A stretch of DNA of 64,000 nt from Streptomyces seoulensis (GTDB taxonomy: Bacteria; Actinomycetota; Actinomycetes; Streptomycetales; Streptomycetaceae), in contig CP054936.1 of NCBI GenBank assembly GCA_013364255.1, positions 2,758,853 through 2,822,852 on the forward strand. The letters run 5' to 3'. Shown one piece after another: positions 33,299 through 43,190 of this stretch (positions are counted from its first letter, which is position 1; every line of letters begins with the position of its first letter). The position numbers and the translations under genes are program-made. A model generated the notes under the pieces. The model ran no database searches. It had not been told where the DNA came from and was given only the letters and a program-made list of their open reading frames with translations.

Positions 33299-33329
33299 CG
33301 CGCAGTTCCCCGCGCCCCTTTCAGGGGCG
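33299..33329. repeat. Dispersed streptomycete GC element with hairpin
   Basis: CGCGCAGTTCCCCGCGCCCC (33299-33318) plus T, then TTC and AGGGGCG, forms a 7-bp hairpin (33313-33329). The same 21-bp block recurs inverted at 46060-46080 with one difference. I know this as a very common intergenic motif in Streptomyces genomes. Confidence 0.7.
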
Positions 33330-33345
33330 GTTGCTCGGCGCGGTC

Positions 33346-34857
33346 TCAGAGCTTCTGGCCCTTCAGCAGGACCCAGGCCGCTGCCGATGCCGCCAGTAGG
33401 ACGACCGCTCCCGCGCCCGAGGCCAGGTGGAGGCCGTGGACGAAGGCGTCCTGGGCCGCGGTGAGCATCGCCTCGGCCCGGTCGTGCGGGAGGGCCTGCG
33501 CGGCCTGGACCGCGCCGCCCAGTGACTCGTGCGCCTGGGGCGGGGTGCCGGCCGGGCCGGTGAAGCCGCGGTAGGCGGCGGTCACGATCGAGCCGAGCAG
33601 GGCGATGCCCAGGGCCGCGCCGAGTTCGTACGCCGTCTCGGAGACCGCGGAGGCCGCGCCCGCCTGCTCCTTGGGGACGCCGGCCAGGATCACGTCGGCG
33701 GTCACCGTGAAGGAGAAGCCGGCGCCCACGCCGACCACCAGCAGCGCCGTGCCCAGCAGCGGATAGCCGGTCGAGGCGCTGAGCGTGGTCAGCACGGCCA
33801 GGGCGAGGCCCACGGCGGCGAGACCGCCGGCGACCACGGAGCGCACCGAGAAGCGCCGGGCCGCCCGGCCGGCCACCAGACCGGCCGCGACCGCGCCGAC
33901 GGCGGCGGGCAGTTCGGCGAGTCCCGCCTCGAACGGGTGCCTGCCCTGGACCAGTTGCAGGAACTGGGACAGGAAGAACACCAGTCCGGACATGCCGAGG
34001 ACGGTCAGCAGGTCGGCGAGGACCGCGCCGCTGAAGCCCCGGTTGCGGAACAGCCGTACGTCCAGCAGCGGCGCAGGCAGGGTCAGCTGGCGGTGGACGA
34101 ACCGGTACAGCGCGGCGGCGCCCAGCACCCCGGCGCCGAGGACGGCCCAGGTGAAGCCGTGCGCGGCCGCCTCCTTGATCGCGTACACGACGCCGATCAC
34201 GCCGACCAGCGACAGCAGCACGCTGGTCAGGTCCCACGGGCCCGGGGCCGGGTTGCGGGACTCGGGCAGCAGCCGGCTGCCGACCAGGACCAGCACCGCC
34301 ATCACGGGCAGGTTGATCAGGAAGACCGAGCCCCACCAGAAGTGCTCCAGCAGGAACCCGCCCGCGATCGGGCCGACCGCCATGCCGGCGGAGGCGGTCG
34401 CGCCCCAGATGCCGACGGCGAGGCTGCGCTCGCGGGCGTCGTGGAAGAGGTTGCGGATCAGGGCCAGGGTGGCGGGCATCAGGGTCGCGCCGGCCACGCC
34501 GAGCAGCGCGCGGGCCGCGATCAGCATCCCCGGCGTGGTCGCGTAGGCGTTGAGCACGGACAGCGCGCCGAACGCGGCGGAGCCGACGAGCAGGACGCGC
34601 TTGCGGCCGATGCGGTCGCCGAGGCTGCCCATGGAGACGAGCAGACCGGCGATGACGAACGAGTAGACGTCGCCTATCCACAGCAGCTGGGTGCCGGAGG
34701 GCTTCAGGTCCTCGCTGATGTAGGGGGTCGCGAGACCGAGGACGGTCGCGTCGACGGCCACCAGCAGCACGGCGAGGACGAGGACGGCGAGCGCGAGCCA
34801 GCGGCCCGGGCGCTTGTCCGTCTCCGCCGGGTACGCCGGCCGCAGGGTGCTGGTCAT
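33346..34857 (-). CDS. MFS multidrug exporter, DHA2 (EmrB/QacA) family
   Basis: A 503-residue proton-coupled drug exporter with about 14 transmembrane segments. Diagnostic segments are VDATVLGLATPYISEDL (TM1 region, motif D1), GDRIGRKRVLL (motif A, loop 2-3), and LMPATLALIRNLF with the motif C region GATASAGMAVGPIAGG. ATG 34857 overlaps the stop of the upstream tetR as ATGA, so regulator and pump are coupled. The substrate probably resembles the TetR ligand; it is unknown. Confidence 0.93.
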   Translation of the reverse strand: MTSTLRPAYPAETDKRPGRWLALAVLVLAVLLVAVDATVLGLATPYISEDLKPSGTQLLWIGDVYSFVIAGLLVSMGSLGDRIGRKRVLLVGSAAFGALSVLNAYATTPGMLIAARALLGVAGATLMPATLALIRNLFHDARERSLAVGIWGATASAGMAVGPIAGGFLLEHFWWGSVFLINLPVMAVLVLVGSRLLPESRNPAPGPWDLTSVLLSLVGVIGVVYAIKEAAAHGFTWAVLGAGVLGAAALYRFVHRQLTLPAPLLDVRLFRNRGFSGAVLADLLTVLGMSGLVFFLSQFLQLVQGRHPFEAGLAELPAAVGAVAAGLVAGRAARRFSVRSVVAGGLAAVGLALAVLTTLSASTGYPLLGTALLVVGVGAGFSFTVTADVILAGVPKEQAGAASAVSETAYELGAALGIALLGSIVTAAYRGFTGPAGTPPQAHESLGGAVQAAQALPHDRAEAMLTAAQDAFVHGLHLASGAGAVVLLAASAAAWVLLKGQKL

Positions 34858-35405
34858 GGTTCCTCTCTCCGTAGTGCGCCGCCGAGCAGCAGCTCGACGA
34901 TCATGTGGGTGAAGTCCTTGGCGGCCACCCGGCCCTCGCTCACCGCCCAGGCGCCGGAGGCCATCAGGCCGTACAGCGCCTCGGTGAGCCAGGCCGGGGT
35001 GAGATCGATGCGGAACTCCCCGCTCTGCTGGCCGCGCCGGAACAGGGCCTCGATCCGTTCGTCGATCCGCGCCCAGCCCGCGTTCTGCTCCTCGCCCTCG
35101 AACAGCTGGTTCTCGGTGTAGAGGAAGGCCAGCAGGCCGGCGGCGGGCTCGATCCGCCGGATCAGCCGGTGCACGGCGTCGCGTGCCGGGCCCTCGTGCA
35201 GCCGGGCGGCGTCCAGCGCGGCCTCGCACTCCGCGATGCCGAGCGCCTCCAGCGCCCGGACGAGCGCGTCCCGCCCGGCGAAGTGCCGGTGCAGCGTGGC
35301 GCGGCTGATGCCGGCCGCCCTGGCGACCTCGTCCATCGTCGCGGTGGACTTACGGGTCAGCAGGGCCGCGGCGGTGCGCAGCACGTGGTCACGATCGACA
35401 GCCAT
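34854..35405 (-). CDS. TetR-family repressor of the coupled exporter
   Basis: A 183-residue regulator. The N-terminal helix-turn-helix is TMDEVARAAGISRATLHRHF (about 23-42), and the ligand-binding C-terminal domain follows. ATG 35405 is chosen because the other in-frame ATG (35432) lies inside the operator. There is no Shine-Dalgarno before 35405, but TACTGT lies about 10 bases upstream, so the message may be leaderless. It is autoregulated together with the exporter through the dyad at 35425-35442 (inference). Confidence 0.9.
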   Translation of the reverse strand: MAVDRDHVLRTAAALLTRKSTATMDEVARAAGISRATLHRHFAGRDALVRALEALGIAECEAALDAARLHEGPARDAVHRLIRRIEPAAGLLAFLYTENQLFEGEEQNAGWARIDERIEALFRRGQQSGEFRIDLTPAWLTEALYGLMASGAWAVSEGRVAAKDFTHMIVELLLGGALRREEP

Positions 35406-35424
35406 GAGACAACAGTAACCCATG

Positions 35425-35442
35425 TGAGACATGGATGTCTCA
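35425..35442. promoter_or_regulatory. TetR operator
   Basis: TGAGACAT GG ATGTCTCA: perfect 8-bp arms around 2 bases, 20 bp before the tetR start, upstream of the likely -10. It is the expected size and symmetry for a TetR dimer site. Confidence 0.75.
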
Positions 35443-35453
35443 TCCTGGGCGTG

Positions 35454-35475
35454 GGAGTCTCACGAGGGAGACTCC
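35454..35475. promoter_or_regulatory. Second GTCTC dyad (operator or weak terminator)
   Basis: GGAGTCTC (35454-35461) and GAGACTCC (35468-35475) share the GTCTC core with the first dyad and lie 11 bp beyond it. It could be a second TetR site, or a terminator for the aldo/keto reductase gene that ends at 35489. Confidence 0.5.
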
Positions 35476-35488
35476 TGGCAGGAGTGCG

Positions 35489-36460
35489 TCAGTGCCAGGG
35501 GAGCTGTCCGCGTCGCTCCCAGTAGGCGCGCGGCTCCTCGGCCAGGGCGTCCAGGCGGGCCGCCTGGTCGTCGTCCAGGTCCACGGCGGCGGCGTGCAGG
35601 TTGGAGGCGAGCTGGTCGAGCGTGGCCGCGCCGGAGAGGACCACGCCCGCCCACGGGCGGCGCAGGATCAGGGCGAGGGCGACCGCGTCGCAGCCCAGAC
35701 CGGTCTCCCGGGCCACGGCGCGCAGCGCCCCGGGCGCGTCCGGACCGGCCAGCCGCCCGTTCGCCATGCCCTCCTTCACGATCACCGTCAGCCCGGCGTC
35801 GTGGGCCTCGGCGAGGGCCGGTCCCGCGGAGGTCTCCAGGGCGTTGTACGTCGACTGGACGGTGCGGAAGAGGGGCGCGCCGTCGACGGTCACGGCGAGG
35901 GCGGCCCGCACGGCGTCGGCCTGGGCGGGGCCGCTGGTGGAGAAGCCGACGGTCACCCCCTGGGCGGCGGCCTCGGCGAGCCGGGCGTGCAGGTCCTTGT
36001 CGGTGAGGGCCGGGCTGTCGGGGGTGACCGAGTGGATCTGGTACAGGTCGAGCCGGTCGCCCAGCAGCGCGGCGCTCTCGGCGCGCTGGCGTTCGTAGGT
36101 GGCGAGGCCGTGGTCCTTGACCTCGTGCCGCTCGGCGTCGGTGCGCCAGCCGGCCGTGTAGGTGTAGCCCCACTTGCTGCCGATCACCACGTCGTCGACG
36201 TCGGGGCGGGCGCGCAGCCAGTCGGCGAGGAACTCCTCGGAGCGGCCGTAGGAGCGGGCGGCGTCGAGGTAGCGGACGCCCTGGGCGTAGGCGGCGTCCA
36301 GCAGTTCGTGGGTACGGGCGCGCAGGGCGTCCACCGTGCGGTCGGCGGGCAGGTCGCGGTCCCGGCCGAGGTTGATGTAGCCGGGGCGTCCGACGGCCGC
36401 GAGACCCAGGCCGAGGCGGCGGGTGGGGGTGGTGACGTGGGCCAGCCTGGCGAAGGGCAT
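35489..36460 (-). CDS. Aldo/keto reductase
   Basis: A 323-residue NADPH-dependent oxidoreductase with the AKR barrel. The catalytic Asp/Tyr are in VRYLDAARSYGRSEEFLADW (D about 66, Y about 71). The Lys is in VVIGSKWGY (about 94), and the His is in LYQIHSVTP (about 134). The NADPH-binding part includes VKEGMANGRLAG and LILRRPWAGVVLSGA. It is on the same strand as tetR/MFS but separated by the operator region. The substrate is unknown. Confidence 0.92.
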   Translation of the reverse strand: MPFARLAHVTTPTRRLGLGLAAVGRPGYINLGRDRDLPADRTVDALRARTHELLDAAYAQGVRYLDAARSYGRSEEFLADWLRARPDVDDVVIGSKWGYTYTAGWRTDAERHEVKDHGLATYERQRAESAALLGDRLDLYQIHSVTPDSPALTDKDLHARLAEAAAQGVTVGFSTSGPAQADAVRAALAVTVDGAPLFRTVQSTYNALETSAGPALAEAHDAGLTVIVKEGMANGRLAGPDAPGALRAVARETGLGCDAVALALILRRPWAGVVLSGAATLDQLASNLHAAAVDLDDDQAARLDALAEEPRAYWERRGQLPWH

Positions 36461-36571
36461 CGCGGGCTCCGTTCGGTCGGTTCCGTGCGGCTGCCGACCA
36501 ACGTAACCCGCGACGGCCCGTGCGGCGGGAGGGCGCCTCCCGCCGCGGGGCGACCGCTTCGCGCGGGGCTG

Positions 36572-38087
<1,516 letters not shown>

Positions 38088-38131
38088 TCGAGCGGGGTGC
38101 CGCCCATGGGGTGAGACGGCCGAGAATTCCT

Positions 38132-38160
38132 TAGACAGTCAAAAGAACTCGGCGGATAAT
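38132..38160 (+). promoter_or_regulatory. Leaderless promoter of the pyridoxamine-oxidase-like gene
   Basis: TAGACA (38132-38137), 17 bases, GATAAT (38155-38160). Transcription would start at about 38167-38169, at the ATG itself. Confidence 0.6.
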
Positions 38161-38168
38161 CATGGGAC

Positions 38169-38756
38169 ATGGGAAAGACGTATGAGCGCATTGACGGCAG
38201 GCTGCGCACGTTCATCGAGGCGCAGCCCCTCTTCTTCACCGCGACCGCGCCCCTGTCCGGCGACGGCACGGTCAACCTCTCCCCCAAGGGCCTGAAGGGC
38301 TCCTTCGCGGTGCTCGACGAGCTGACCGTGGCCTATCTGGACTTCGCCGGATCGAACGCCGAGACCATCGCGCACCTGCGCGAGAACGGCCGGATCACCC
38401 TCATGTGGTGCGCCTTCCAGGGCCCGCCCAACATCGTGCGCGTGCACGGCCGGGGCGAGCCGGTCTTCCGCGACGACCCCCGCTTCACGGAACTCGTGGC
38501 CCGCTTCCCCGGCATTGACCCCACCGCGCACGGGCTGCGCGCGGTCATCGTCGTGCACGCCGACCTGATCCGCGACACCTGCGGCTACGCGGTGCCCTTC
38601 ATGGCCTACGAGGAGGAGCGCGACCTGCACGCCCGGCGCTTCGCCCGCGAGGACGACACCTCGCTGAGCGCGTACTTCACCAAGAAGGACCACATCGCCA
38701 GCAGCCTGGACGGCCTCCCGGGCCTGCCCCTTCCGCTGCCGCCGACACCGGTGTGA
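38169..38756 (+). CDS. Pyridoxamine 5'-phosphate oxidase-family protein
   Basis: A 195-residue split-barrel flavin-binding protein. Residues 15-100 form the FMN-binding barrel (FFTATAPLSGDGTVNLSPKG, VAYLDFAGSNAETIAHL, GRITLMWCAFQGPPNIVRVHG). The C-terminal CGYAVPFMAYEEERDL is shared by a conserved actinobacterial subgroup. It may reduce or bind a flavin or F420-type substrate; it is not a true PdxH. There is no ribosome site, and the promoter position suggests leaderless translation from ATG 38169. It is divergent from argH. Confidence 0.88.
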   Translation: MGKTYERIDGRLRTFIEAQPLFFTATAPLSGDGTVNLSPKGLKGSFAVLDELTVAYLDFAGSNAETIAHLRENGRITLMWCAFQGPPNIVRVHGRGEPVFRDDPRFTELVARFPGIDPTAHGLRAVIVVHADLIRDTCGYAVPFMAYEEERDLHARRFAREDDTSLSAYFTKKDHIASSLDGLPGLPLPLPPTPV

Positions 38757-38771
38757 GGGGACGGTCCGCCG

Positions 38772-40307
38772 CTAGGGCCCGGTGACCGCGCCGTCGGACG
38801 GCAGCCGTACCGTGAACGTCGTCGCGCCCGGGCGGCCGGCCAGCGCCACGCTCCCGCCGTGCGCCCGTACCACCGCCGCCACGATCGCCAGGCCCAAGCC
38901 CGCCCCGGCGCCCGCGGAGGAGCCGGTGCGGCGGCGGTCGGCGCGCGTGAAACGCTCGAAGACGCCCGGCTGGAGCTCCACGGGGACGCCGGGACCGTCG
39001 TCCTGGACCCGCAGCACGGTCGTGGCCCCGCCGTCGTCCGGGGACACGGCCAGGGACACCGTCACCTCGGTGCCCGCCGGGGTGTGCAGACGGGCGTTGG
39101 TCAGCAGGTTGGCCAGCACCTGCTGCAACCGGTGGGCGTCGCCGGTCACCGTGACGGGCTCCTCGGGCAGCTCCATCGTCCAGTGGTGCCCGGGGCCGGC
39201 GGCGCGGGCGTCCGTCACCGCGTCCAGGACGAGGCGGGTGAGGTCCACGGGGCGGCGCTCCAGCGGGCGGCCCGCGTCCAGGCGGGCCAGGAGCAGCATC
39301 TCGTCCACCATCTCGCCCATCCGGGCGGACTCGGCCGCGACGCGTTCCAGGGCCCGCGTCACCTCGGGCGGCACCGGTCCCGGGTGCAGCAGGGCCAGCT
39401 CCGCGTGGCCGCGCACCGACGCGACCGGGGTGCGCAGCTCATGGCTGGCGTCGGCGGCGAAGCTGCGCAGCCGTTCCTCACTGGCGTGCCGTTTGGTCAG
39501 CGCGTCCTCGACATGGTGGAGCATCCGGTCGAAGGCGGCGGCGACCCGGCCCACCTCCCCGTGCGGATCGGTCCCGCCCGTCCTGGGCGGCAGCGCGACC
39601 TCGCCGCTGGCCAGCGGAAGTTCGCTGACCCTGGCGGCGGTCGCCGCGACCCGGCTCAGCGGGCGCAGCGACCAGCGCACCCACAGCGCCCCGGTGACCC
39701 CGGTGGTGGCCAGCGCGAGGCCGAAGACGCCGCCGGCGACGAGTTCCAGCCGGTGGACCGTGGCCCGGACGGGCTCCGTCGGCAGCCCGGTGACCAGGAC
39801 GTCGCCGTCCCGGCCCGGCCACGCCGCCAGCCGGTAGCCGCCCAGTCCGGACAGGCGCACCGTGTGCCCGGCGCCGTCCGCCGGGAGCGCGGCCAGGGCG
39901 GCGCGGTCGGCCGCGGTGAGGGTGACGGCGAAGCCGGGATGGGCGTCGGAGGGCACCACCGCCGCGTTGGTGATCCGGCCCGCCACCAGCCGGGCGCCGA
40001 ACGTGGCCGCGGCCTGGCGGCGGGTGTCGCCGTGCTCGTCGCCGTCGTGGTCGGACGGCTTCGTGTTCCGCCCGCCGCCGGCGGCGCCGTGCTCGAGGCT
40101 CTGGGGGAAGCCGGTGCCCGTCTGCTGCAACTGCTGGTCGAGCCGGCCGGTGAGGAAGCCGTTCAGCTCGACGACCGCGGCCACCCCCACGGCCGCGCAG
40201 CTCAGCGCGAGCAGCACCACCAGACCGAGGGTGAGCCGGGCCCGCAGGGTGCGCGGCAGCGGCAGCCGCCCGCTCCACCGCGCCCGGAGCCGCGCCGGCG
40301 CCCTCAC
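38772..40307 (-). CDS. Sensor histidine kinase of the reductase locus
   Basis: A 511-residue membrane kinase. TM1 is at about 26-48. An extracytoplasmic sensor of about 140 residues includes a polar HDGDEHGD stretch. TM2 is at about 190-212, followed by HAMP. The dimerisation box is DASHELRTPVASVRGHAE with phospho-His at 289. The ATPase has the N box NLLTNARLH (about 400) and the G boxes DDGPGV and GAGLGLAIV. The GTG start overlaps the response-regulator stop as GTGA. It would sense an external or redox signal for the divergent flavoprotein operon (inference). Confidence 0.93.
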   Translation of the reverse strand: MRAPARLRARWSGRLPLPRTLRARLTLGLVVLLALSCAAVGVAAVVELNGFLTGRLDQQLQQTGTGFPQSLEHGAAGGGRNTKPSDHDGDEHGDTRRQAAATFGARLVAGRITNAAVVPSDAHPGFAVTLTAADRAALAALPADGAGHTVRLSGLGGYRLAAWPGRDGDVLVTGLPTEPVRATVHRLELVAGGVFGLALATTGVTGALWVRWSLRPLSRVAATAARVSELPLASGEVALPPRTGGTDPHGEVGRVAAAFDRMLHHVEDALTKRHASEERLRSFAADASHELRTPVASVRGHAELALLHPGPVPPEVTRALERVAAESARMGEMVDEMLLLARLDAGRPLERRPVDLTRLVLDAVTDARAAGPGHHWTMELPEEPVTVTGDAHRLQQVLANLLTNARLHTPAGTEVTVSLAVSPDDGGATTVLRVQDDGPGVPVELQPGVFERFTRADRRRTGSSAGAGAGLGLAIVAAVVRAHGGSVALAGRPGATTFTVRLPSDGAVTGP

Positions 40308-41053
40308 GGCCGGACCGGCTTCAGCACGTAGCCGGCGCCGCGCACCGTGTGGATCATGGGCTCGCGGCCCGCGTCCACCTTCTTGCGCAGATACGAGATG
40401 TACAGCTCGACCACATGGGCCTGGCCGCCGAAGTCGTAGGACCAGACGCGGTCGAGGATCTGCGTCTTGCCGAGCACCCGGCGCGGATTGCGCATCAGCA
40501 GGCGCAGCAGCTGGTACTCGGTCGGCGACAGCTCGATCAGCTCTCCGGCCCGGGTGACCTCGCGGGCGTCCTCGTCCATGACCAGATCGCCCACGGTCAG
40601 CCGCGGACCGTCGGCCGACCGCCGGGCCATCCCGGCGCGGCGCAGCAGCCCGCGCAGCCGGGCGATCACCTCCTCCAGGCTGAACGGCTTGGTCACGTAG
40701 TCGTCGCCGCCCGCGGTGATCCCGGCGATACGGTCCTCCACCGCGTCCCGCGCGGTCAGCAGGAGCACGCAGACGTCCGGCCGCACCTCGCGCAGCCGCC
40801 GCAGCACGGTGAGGCCGTCGGTGTCCGGGAGCATCAGGTCGAGGACGACCGCGTCGGGCAGCAGCGCGCGGGCCTCGGCGACGGCCCTGGCGCCGTCCTC
40901 GGCGGTGCGGACCTCCCAGCCCTGGTAGCGCAGGGCGCCGGAGAGGACCTCGGCGAGGTCCGGGTCGTCGTCGACGACGAGGACCCGGACGGGCGTGCCG
41001 TCCGGGCGGGTCAGGGCGGGCGGCCCCGGCTGGGGCGGGCAGGAACTGTGCAT
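40304..41053 (-). CDS. OmpR-family response regulator
   Basis: A 249-residue regulator. The receiver domain (about 22-135) has the acidic pair DDD (28-30), phospho-Asp D72 in VVLDLMLP, and K122 in YVTKPF. The winged-helix DNA-binding domain (about 150-245) has ELSPTEYQLLRLLMRNPRRVL and VRGAGYVL. ATG 41053 follows GGAAGGG. It is coupled to the kinase by a GTGA overlap and is divergent from the ferric-reductase-like operon. The direct repeats between them are its probable binding sites. Confidence 0.94.
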   Translation of the reverse strand: MHSSCPPQPGPPALTRPDGTPVRVLVVDDDPDLAEVLSGALRYQGWEVRTAEDGARAVAEARALLPDAVVLDLMLPDTDGLTVLRRLREVRPDVCVLLLTARDAVEDRIAGITAGGDDYVTKPFSLEEVIARLRGLLRRAGMARRSADGPRLTVGDLVMDEDAREVTRAGELIELSPTEYQLLRLLMRNPRRVLGKTQILDRVWSYDFGGQAHVVELYISYLRKKVDAGREPMIHTVRGAGYVLKPVRP

Positions 41054-41101
41054 GGCCCTTCCAGCATCGCCGGTCGCCGGCCCGTGCGGAGCCCGGGGGT
41101 G

Positions 41102-41156
41102 CTCTGAGTTCGCTGTGAGTGCGCCGCGCGGCCACCGATTCAGAGCGCTCTCAGAG
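41102..41156. promoter_or_regulatory. Two oppositely oriented response-regulator repeat pairs
   Basis: TCAGAG at 41140-41145 and 41151-41156 form one direct repeat with 11-bp spacing. On the other strand the same word appears as CTCTGA at 41102-41107 and CTGTGA at 41113-41118, again with 11-bp spacing. This is the layout of OmpR/PhoB-type sites, one pair facing each divergent gene. AGAGCGCTCT (41143-41152) is also a palindrome. Confidence 0.65.
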
Positions 41157-41205
41157 GTTCGGCCCGCACAGTGGCGTCCTGGACCGGCGAGAGGACGGGG
41201 ACGAC

Positions 41206-42558
41206 ATGACCACGGTGTACCAGCGACGGGCGGCACCGCCCGTGGTCCCGGCGCCCCGGCGCTCCCCGGCGGCCGCGGTGCTCGCCGTGCTGTGGGGCGG
41301 CGCGGCGGCGGTGGTCGCGCTGTGGTGGCAGGGGACGGCCGCGGTGGCCGGTGCGGCCGGCTGGCTGACCGGCGCCGGACGGATCACGGGGCTGCTGTGC
41401 GGTTACGCCTGCGCGGTGCTCGTCGCCCTGACGGCCCGGTCGCCGCTCCTGGAGCGGCGGATCGGTTCGGACCGGGCGGCCCGCTGGCACGCACGGGCCG
41501 GCCGGTACACGGTGTGCCTCCTCCTCGCGCACATCGCGCTGATCCTGGCCGGGTACGCGGCACAGGACCGGGCCTCGCTCGCGCACGAGGCGGTCACGGT
41601 GGCCCTCGACTACCCGGACATGCTGAAGGCCACCGCGGGCACGGTGATCCTGTTCGCGGTCGGGATCACCTCGGCGCGCGCGGTGCGCCGCCGCACGAGC
41701 CACGAGTTCTGGTACGGCGTGCACCTGCTCACCTACGCCGCCGTCTTCCTCGCCTTCTTCCACCAGCTCGCCCTGGGCGACCAGTTCCACGGCCGGCCCG
41801 GGGCCACGGCCGCCTGGTACGCACTGTATGCGGGCGTCGCCGCGCTGGTGCTGTGGTACCGCGTCCTCGTGCCGGTGCGGCTGAACCGGCGGCACCGGAT
41901 GCGGGTGGAGTCGGTGCACGAGGAGGCGCCCGGGGTGTACTCGGTCGTCGTGCGGGGACACCGGCTGGACGAACTCGGCGCGCTGCCGGGGCAGTTCCTG
42001 CGCTGGCGGTTCCTCATGCCGGGCCTGCGCGGGACGTCGACGCCGTACTCCCTGTCGGCGCCGCCGCGGCCGGACCGCCTGCGCGTCACGGTCAAGGCGC
42101 TCGGCGACCACAGCGCGGCCGTGCCGCTGCTGCGGCCGGGCACCCGGGTCTGGGCGGAGGGCCCCTACGGCGCGCTGACCGCCGAGCGCGGTGCCTCGCA
42201 CCGGTCGCTGCTGATCGGCGCCGGGGTCGGCATCACTCCGCTGCGCGCGCTGTTCGAGACGCTGCCCGGCGAGGTCACCCTGCTGTACCGGGCGCGCTCC
42301 GCGCGGGACCTGGCGCTGGGCGGCGAGCTGGAGGCGGTCGCCCGGTGGCGCGGGTCGCGGGTGCTGTACCTGCTCAACGGCCCGCACGGCGAACGCCCCG
42401 CGCTCACCGTCGAGTGGCTGCGCGGGCAGGTCGCCGACCTCGCCGGGCACGACGTGTACCTGTGCGGGCCGCACTCCTTCGCGCAGGAGACGTACGGGGT
42501 GCTGCGCGCCGCCGGGGTCCCGGACCGCCGCATCCACCACGAGTCGTTCGCGCTGTGA
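41206..42558 (+). CDS. Di-heme ferric-reductase-like transmembrane flavoprotein, copy 1
   Basis: A 450-residue protein. The N-terminal membrane domain (about 22-220) has two His pairs with FRE/NOX spacing: H95/H109 and H173/H186. It should therefore carry two hemes and move electrons across the membrane. The C-terminal cytoplasmic reductase domain (about 225-450) has the FAD motif TPYSLS (279-284). Its NAD(P) motifs are GAGVGITPLRALFE (338-351) and YLCGPHSF (418-425). GAGGACGGGG precedes ATG 41206. It is paired with the FMN-binding protein downstream and duplicated at 43191. The electron acceptor is probably that FMN protein (inference). Confidence 0.9.
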   Translation: MTTVYQRRAAPPVVPAPRRSPAAAVLAVLWGGAAAVVALWWQGTAAVAGAAGWLTGAGRITGLLCGYACAVLVALTARSPLLERRIGSDRAARWHARAGRYTVCLLLAHIALILAGYAAQDRASLAHEAVTVALDYPDMLKATAGTVILFAVGITSARAVRRRTSHEFWYGVHLLTYAAVFLAFFHQLALGDQFHGRPGATAAWYALYAGVAALVLWYRVLVPVRLNRRHRMRVESVHEEAPGVYSVVVRGHRLDELGALPGQFLRWRFLMPGLRGTSTPYSLSAPPRPDRLRVTVKALGDHSAAVPLLRPGTRVWAEGPYGALTAERGASHRSLLIGAGVGITPLRALFETLPGEVTLLYRARSARDLALGGELEAVARWRGSRVLYLLNGPHGERPALTVEWLRGQVADLAGHDVYLCGPHSFAQETYGVLRAAGVPDRRIHHESFAL

Positions 42559-42654
42559 GAGCTGTGGACGTGCGGAGCGCCGCGGATGCCGTGAGAGCGG
42601 GACAGCCGTGAGAACCATGGGAACCGAGCCCGTCCGAGGAGTCGTGAGGCCGTC

Positions 42655-43131
42655 GTGCACGCGTTGAGGAAGAACCGTCCGCTGCGCCGGGTCGTACTGG
42701 CGAGCGCCGCCACCGTCTCCGGGCTGGTGATGCTGCTGGCGCTCAAGCCGCACACCCCGCCGCGGATCGCGGCGGCGCCCGGCCCGGCCGCCTCCGCCGG
42801 CACGAGCGCCCCGGGCGGCGCCGCGGAGTCCGGCGGCACGACCGGCTCCACCGGCACGAAGACCGTAACCGGCGAGAGCGCGCAGACCCGCTGGGGACCG
42901 GTCCAGGTGCGGATCACGCTCGAAGGCGGCCGCATCACCGACGTGACCGCGGTGGTCTACCCGACCGAGAACCCCCGTGACCAGGAGATCAACAGCTACG
43001 CGATACCCGAGCTGAGGAGAGAGACGCTGACCGCGCAGAGCGCGGACATCGACGCGGTGTCCGGGGCCACGTACACGAGTGACGGCTACCGTCGCTCGCT
43101 GCAGTCCGCCCTGGACTCGGCGGCCGGCTGA
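42655..43131 (+). CDS. Secreted/anchored FMN-binding protein, copy 1
   Basis: A 158-residue protein with one membrane-spanning signal anchor (about 12-30), a Gly/Ser/Thr/Pro-rich linker (35-70) and an FMN_bind domain. The flavinylation motif is DAVSGATYTS, where D133-A-V-S-G-A-T139 fits DxxSGAT; Thr139 is the expected site of covalent FMN added by ApbE outside the membrane. GTG 42655 with GAGG upstream gives the charged N-terminus RKNRPLRR before the anchor. It follows the reductase after 96 bp. Confidence 0.9.
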   Translation: MHALRKNRPLRRVVLASAATVSGLVMLLALKPHTPPRIAAAPGPAASAGTSAPGGAAESGGTTGSTGTKTVTGESAQTRWGPVQVRITLEGGRITDVTAVVYPTENPRDQEINSYAIPELRRETLTAQSADIDAVSGATYTSDGYRRSLQSALDSAAG

Positions 43132-43190
43132 ACGCTCCTCGGGTGCGCCGCGTATCCCTGGGTCGACGGTCGAATCGCCACGGAGGAACC

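Noticed and set aside
38772..41135. A 787-codon frame covering kinase and response-regulator region
   Set aside because: The GTG at 40307 overlapping the regulator stop starts the kinase; upstream codons are the out-of-frame shadow of the regulator.
42555..42660. Chain of two mini ORFs (18 and 19 residues) with GTGA overlaps between reductase 1 and FMN protein 1
   Set aside because: GTGA is frequent by chance at this composition, the peptides show no features, and the second ORF overlaps the FMN-protein start out of frame.
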